Part shown: positions 14,578-15,416 of the stretch, piece by piece | Layout of the letters: every line of letters starts with the position of its first letter | Position numbering within the stretch: the stretch's first letter is position 1 | NCBI GenBank assembly: GCA_964459805.1 | Contig: CAYWOD010000072.1 | Location: 1 to 15,416, forward strand | Direction of reading: 5' to 3' | DNA from: DAOVRL01 sp964459805 | GTDB lineage: Bacteria; Planctomycetota; Phycisphaerae; Sedimentisphaerales; Anaerobacaceae | Length of the DNA stretch: 15,416 nt | Notes under the pieces: model-generated | Seen by the model: the letters and a program-made list of their open reading frames with translations, nothing else | The model's database searches: none | What the model was told of the DNA's origin: nothing | Program-made: the position numbers and the translations under genes

Positions 14578-15306
14578 TTAAAGCGTTAAACTCAAAGCAG
14601 TTGCAAGAAAATCCTCAAAAAAGTTACCAACTTTATTGAATGAGAGCCTTTTATGTAAACTATATTTGTCCTTCTCCCATTTATAAACATCAGGGTAGCT
14701 AAAGCGATGATGAATCACGACTTCAACTACACCATCTCGATTCAAATCTTCAAGTTCTATTGCGCGGATATCGTTTTTCAGGTTCCAGCCACCATTTAAT
14801 TTAACGAATTTGTCCCCGTCCCATTGTAAAATATCCAAATATCCTCCGAACGATGCTCCCACCCACGTGGCTAACACTATCTCCAGTTTTTCATCCTTAT
14901 TGATATCCCATACTCCACTTAAAGGATTTACAACGATGCCAGCGGTACGTTTGTCTTTCCATAATTCCTTGTAACCTTCCTTATGTTGCTTCAGAACTAA
15001 TACATTAGCTGAGTCTTCCCCATAAACTTTCCGATGTAAAGTATAGAAGATAACAACTTCTTTGACCTTGTCATTGTCAATATCCTTAAAAATTATCGCG
15101 TCTTGGATACCTTTTTCTCCGAACGATTTCTTAATTTCCGGCTTTATCTTGGCGATTTCTGCATTTTCGGGCAAATACGAATAAGGATTAAAATTCTTGT
15201 GCAGATTCAAGCAACCAATAACTCCCAATCCGACCCCAAGCATACTAAGAACGAGAACACCCAGCAATACGCCTACTTTTGCTCTCGTAGTTTGGATTCT
15301 TTCCAT
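14578..15306 (-). CDS. Membrane-anchored or lipoprotein FG-GAP/VCBS-like repeat protein
   Basis: 242 residues. The N-terminus MERIQTTRAK is followed by a hydrophobic stretch, residues 11-32, ending in V29-I-G-C32, which could be a lipobox; otherwise it is a one-pass anchor. The outside part carries three similar units: FKDIDNDKVKEVVIF (73-87), GVWDINKDEKLEIVLATW (131-148) and LEDLNRDGVVEVVIHHRF (185-202). Each has the acidic D-x-[DN]-x-D loop then a hydrophobic strand, as in FG-GAP/VCBS beta-propeller blades that bind Ca2+. Three units are too few for a full propeller, so it may oligomerise or be a short variant. No catalytic motif is seen. No strong Shine-Dalgarno sequence precedes ATG 15306. 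The DNA is much more AT-rich than its neighbours (21 of 60 G+C at 15001-15060), suggesting recent acquisition. Confidence 0.8.
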   Translation of the reverse strand: MERIQTTRAKVGVLLGVLVLSMLGVGLGVIGCLNLHKNFNPYSYLPENAEIAKIKPEIKKSFGEKGIQDAIIFKDIDNDKVKEVVIFYTLHRKVYGEDSANVLVLKQHKEGYKELWKDKRTAGIVVNPLSGVWDINKDEKLEIVLATWVGASFGGYLDILQWDGDKFVKLNGGWNLKNDIRAIELEDLNRDGVVEVVIHHRFSYPDVYKWEKDKYSLHKRLSFNKVGNFFEDFLATALSLTL

Positions 15307-15375
15307 TTTTTACAATCGGATAAAGATTTATTGTAACTGTTCACGGGGTAATATGTTGAATTTTGGCCGTTTTTC

Positions 15376-15409
15376 GTCATTGCGAGGAGCGAAGCGACGA
15401 AGCAATCTC
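15376..15409. repeat. REP-like sequence sharing GTCATTGCGAGG with 3389-3400
   Basis: Begins GTCATTGCGAGG, then GAGCGAAGCGACGAAGCAATCTC; the outer ATTGC and GCAAT pair. Sequences of this form are, from memory, common dispersed intergenic repeats in environmental bacteria. It lies upstream of the FG-GAP-like gene, in the 110-bp non-coding tail of the window, where no other feature is clear. Confidence 0.55.
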
Positions 15410-15416
15410 TATCTTC

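Noticed and set aside
14211..14639. Plus-strand 142-residue frame after pfp, with a hydrophobic start
   Set aside because: No ribosome binding site, composition rich in Cys, Pro and Arg, runs through stem-loop DNA and into the opposite FG-GAP-like gene.
1..15416. CRISPR array, tRNA, rRNA, prophage or transposase
   Set aside because: No regularly spaced direct repeats, no tRNA cloverleaf or rRNA motifs recognised, and no integrase or transposase motifs in any frame; the repeats seen are palindromic and dispersed.

Overview
The window looks like a chromosome segment of a planctomycete, most likely near Phycisphaerae/Sedimentisphaerales. This rests on moderately GC-rich coding DNA, AddAB rather than RecBCD, a pyrophosphate-type phosphofructokinase, an ECF sigma factor paired with a one-pass membrane partner and a secreted coiled-coil protein, a lipoprotein of a planctomycete-like type, and many palindromic intergenic repeats. 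The phylum is an inference; no rRNA, tRNA or other phylogenetic marker is present.

Layout: (1) 1-423 is non-coding and begins inside a two-hairpin repeat. (2) 424-2322 is a three-gene plus-strand operon: ECF sigma factor, one-pass membrane protein (probable anti-sigma), secreted charged coiled-coil protein. It is followed by a MITE-like element (2404-2550). (3) 2551-3162, minus strand, is a small lipoprotein with a near-consensus promoter. (4) 3471-3893 is the ribosome-rescue factor ArfB, with a REP-like palindrome just upstream. (5) 3974-4156, minus strand, is a possible 60-residue membrane protein. (6) 4359-11607 is addB-addA, encoding the two-subunit helicase-nuclease that processes double-strand breaks for RecA; the genes overlap by 8 bp and all catalytic motifs and Fe-S cysteines are intact. 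(7) 11838-12611 is a secreted protein of unknown function with a caspase-clan-like His/Cys arrangement. (8) 12945-14156 is a PPi-dependent phosphofructokinase, preceded by a promoter candidate and a complete two-hairpin repeat in its leader. (9) 14157-14577 has no credible gene but carries a strong stem and a TATAAT box on the minus strand. (10) 14578-15306, minus strand, is an AT-rich membrane-anchored or lipoprotein FG-GAP/VCBS-like gene, after which a second REP-like sequence closes the window.

The genes do not form one pathway. They are housekeeping functions (recombination, ribosome rescue, glycolysis), envelope-related genes of unknown function and one envelope-linked ECF regulatory operon, separated by mobile-looking palindromic repeats. 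The most unusual sequence signals are 7-nt tandem repeats inside addA, including a seven-unit run of 49 bp (not a multiple of 3) just before the nuclease active site; the compensated stem changes between arms of the two-hairpin repeat; and the His/Cys motif pair in the protein at 11838-12611. No CRISPR array, integrase, transposase or clear defence island is visible.
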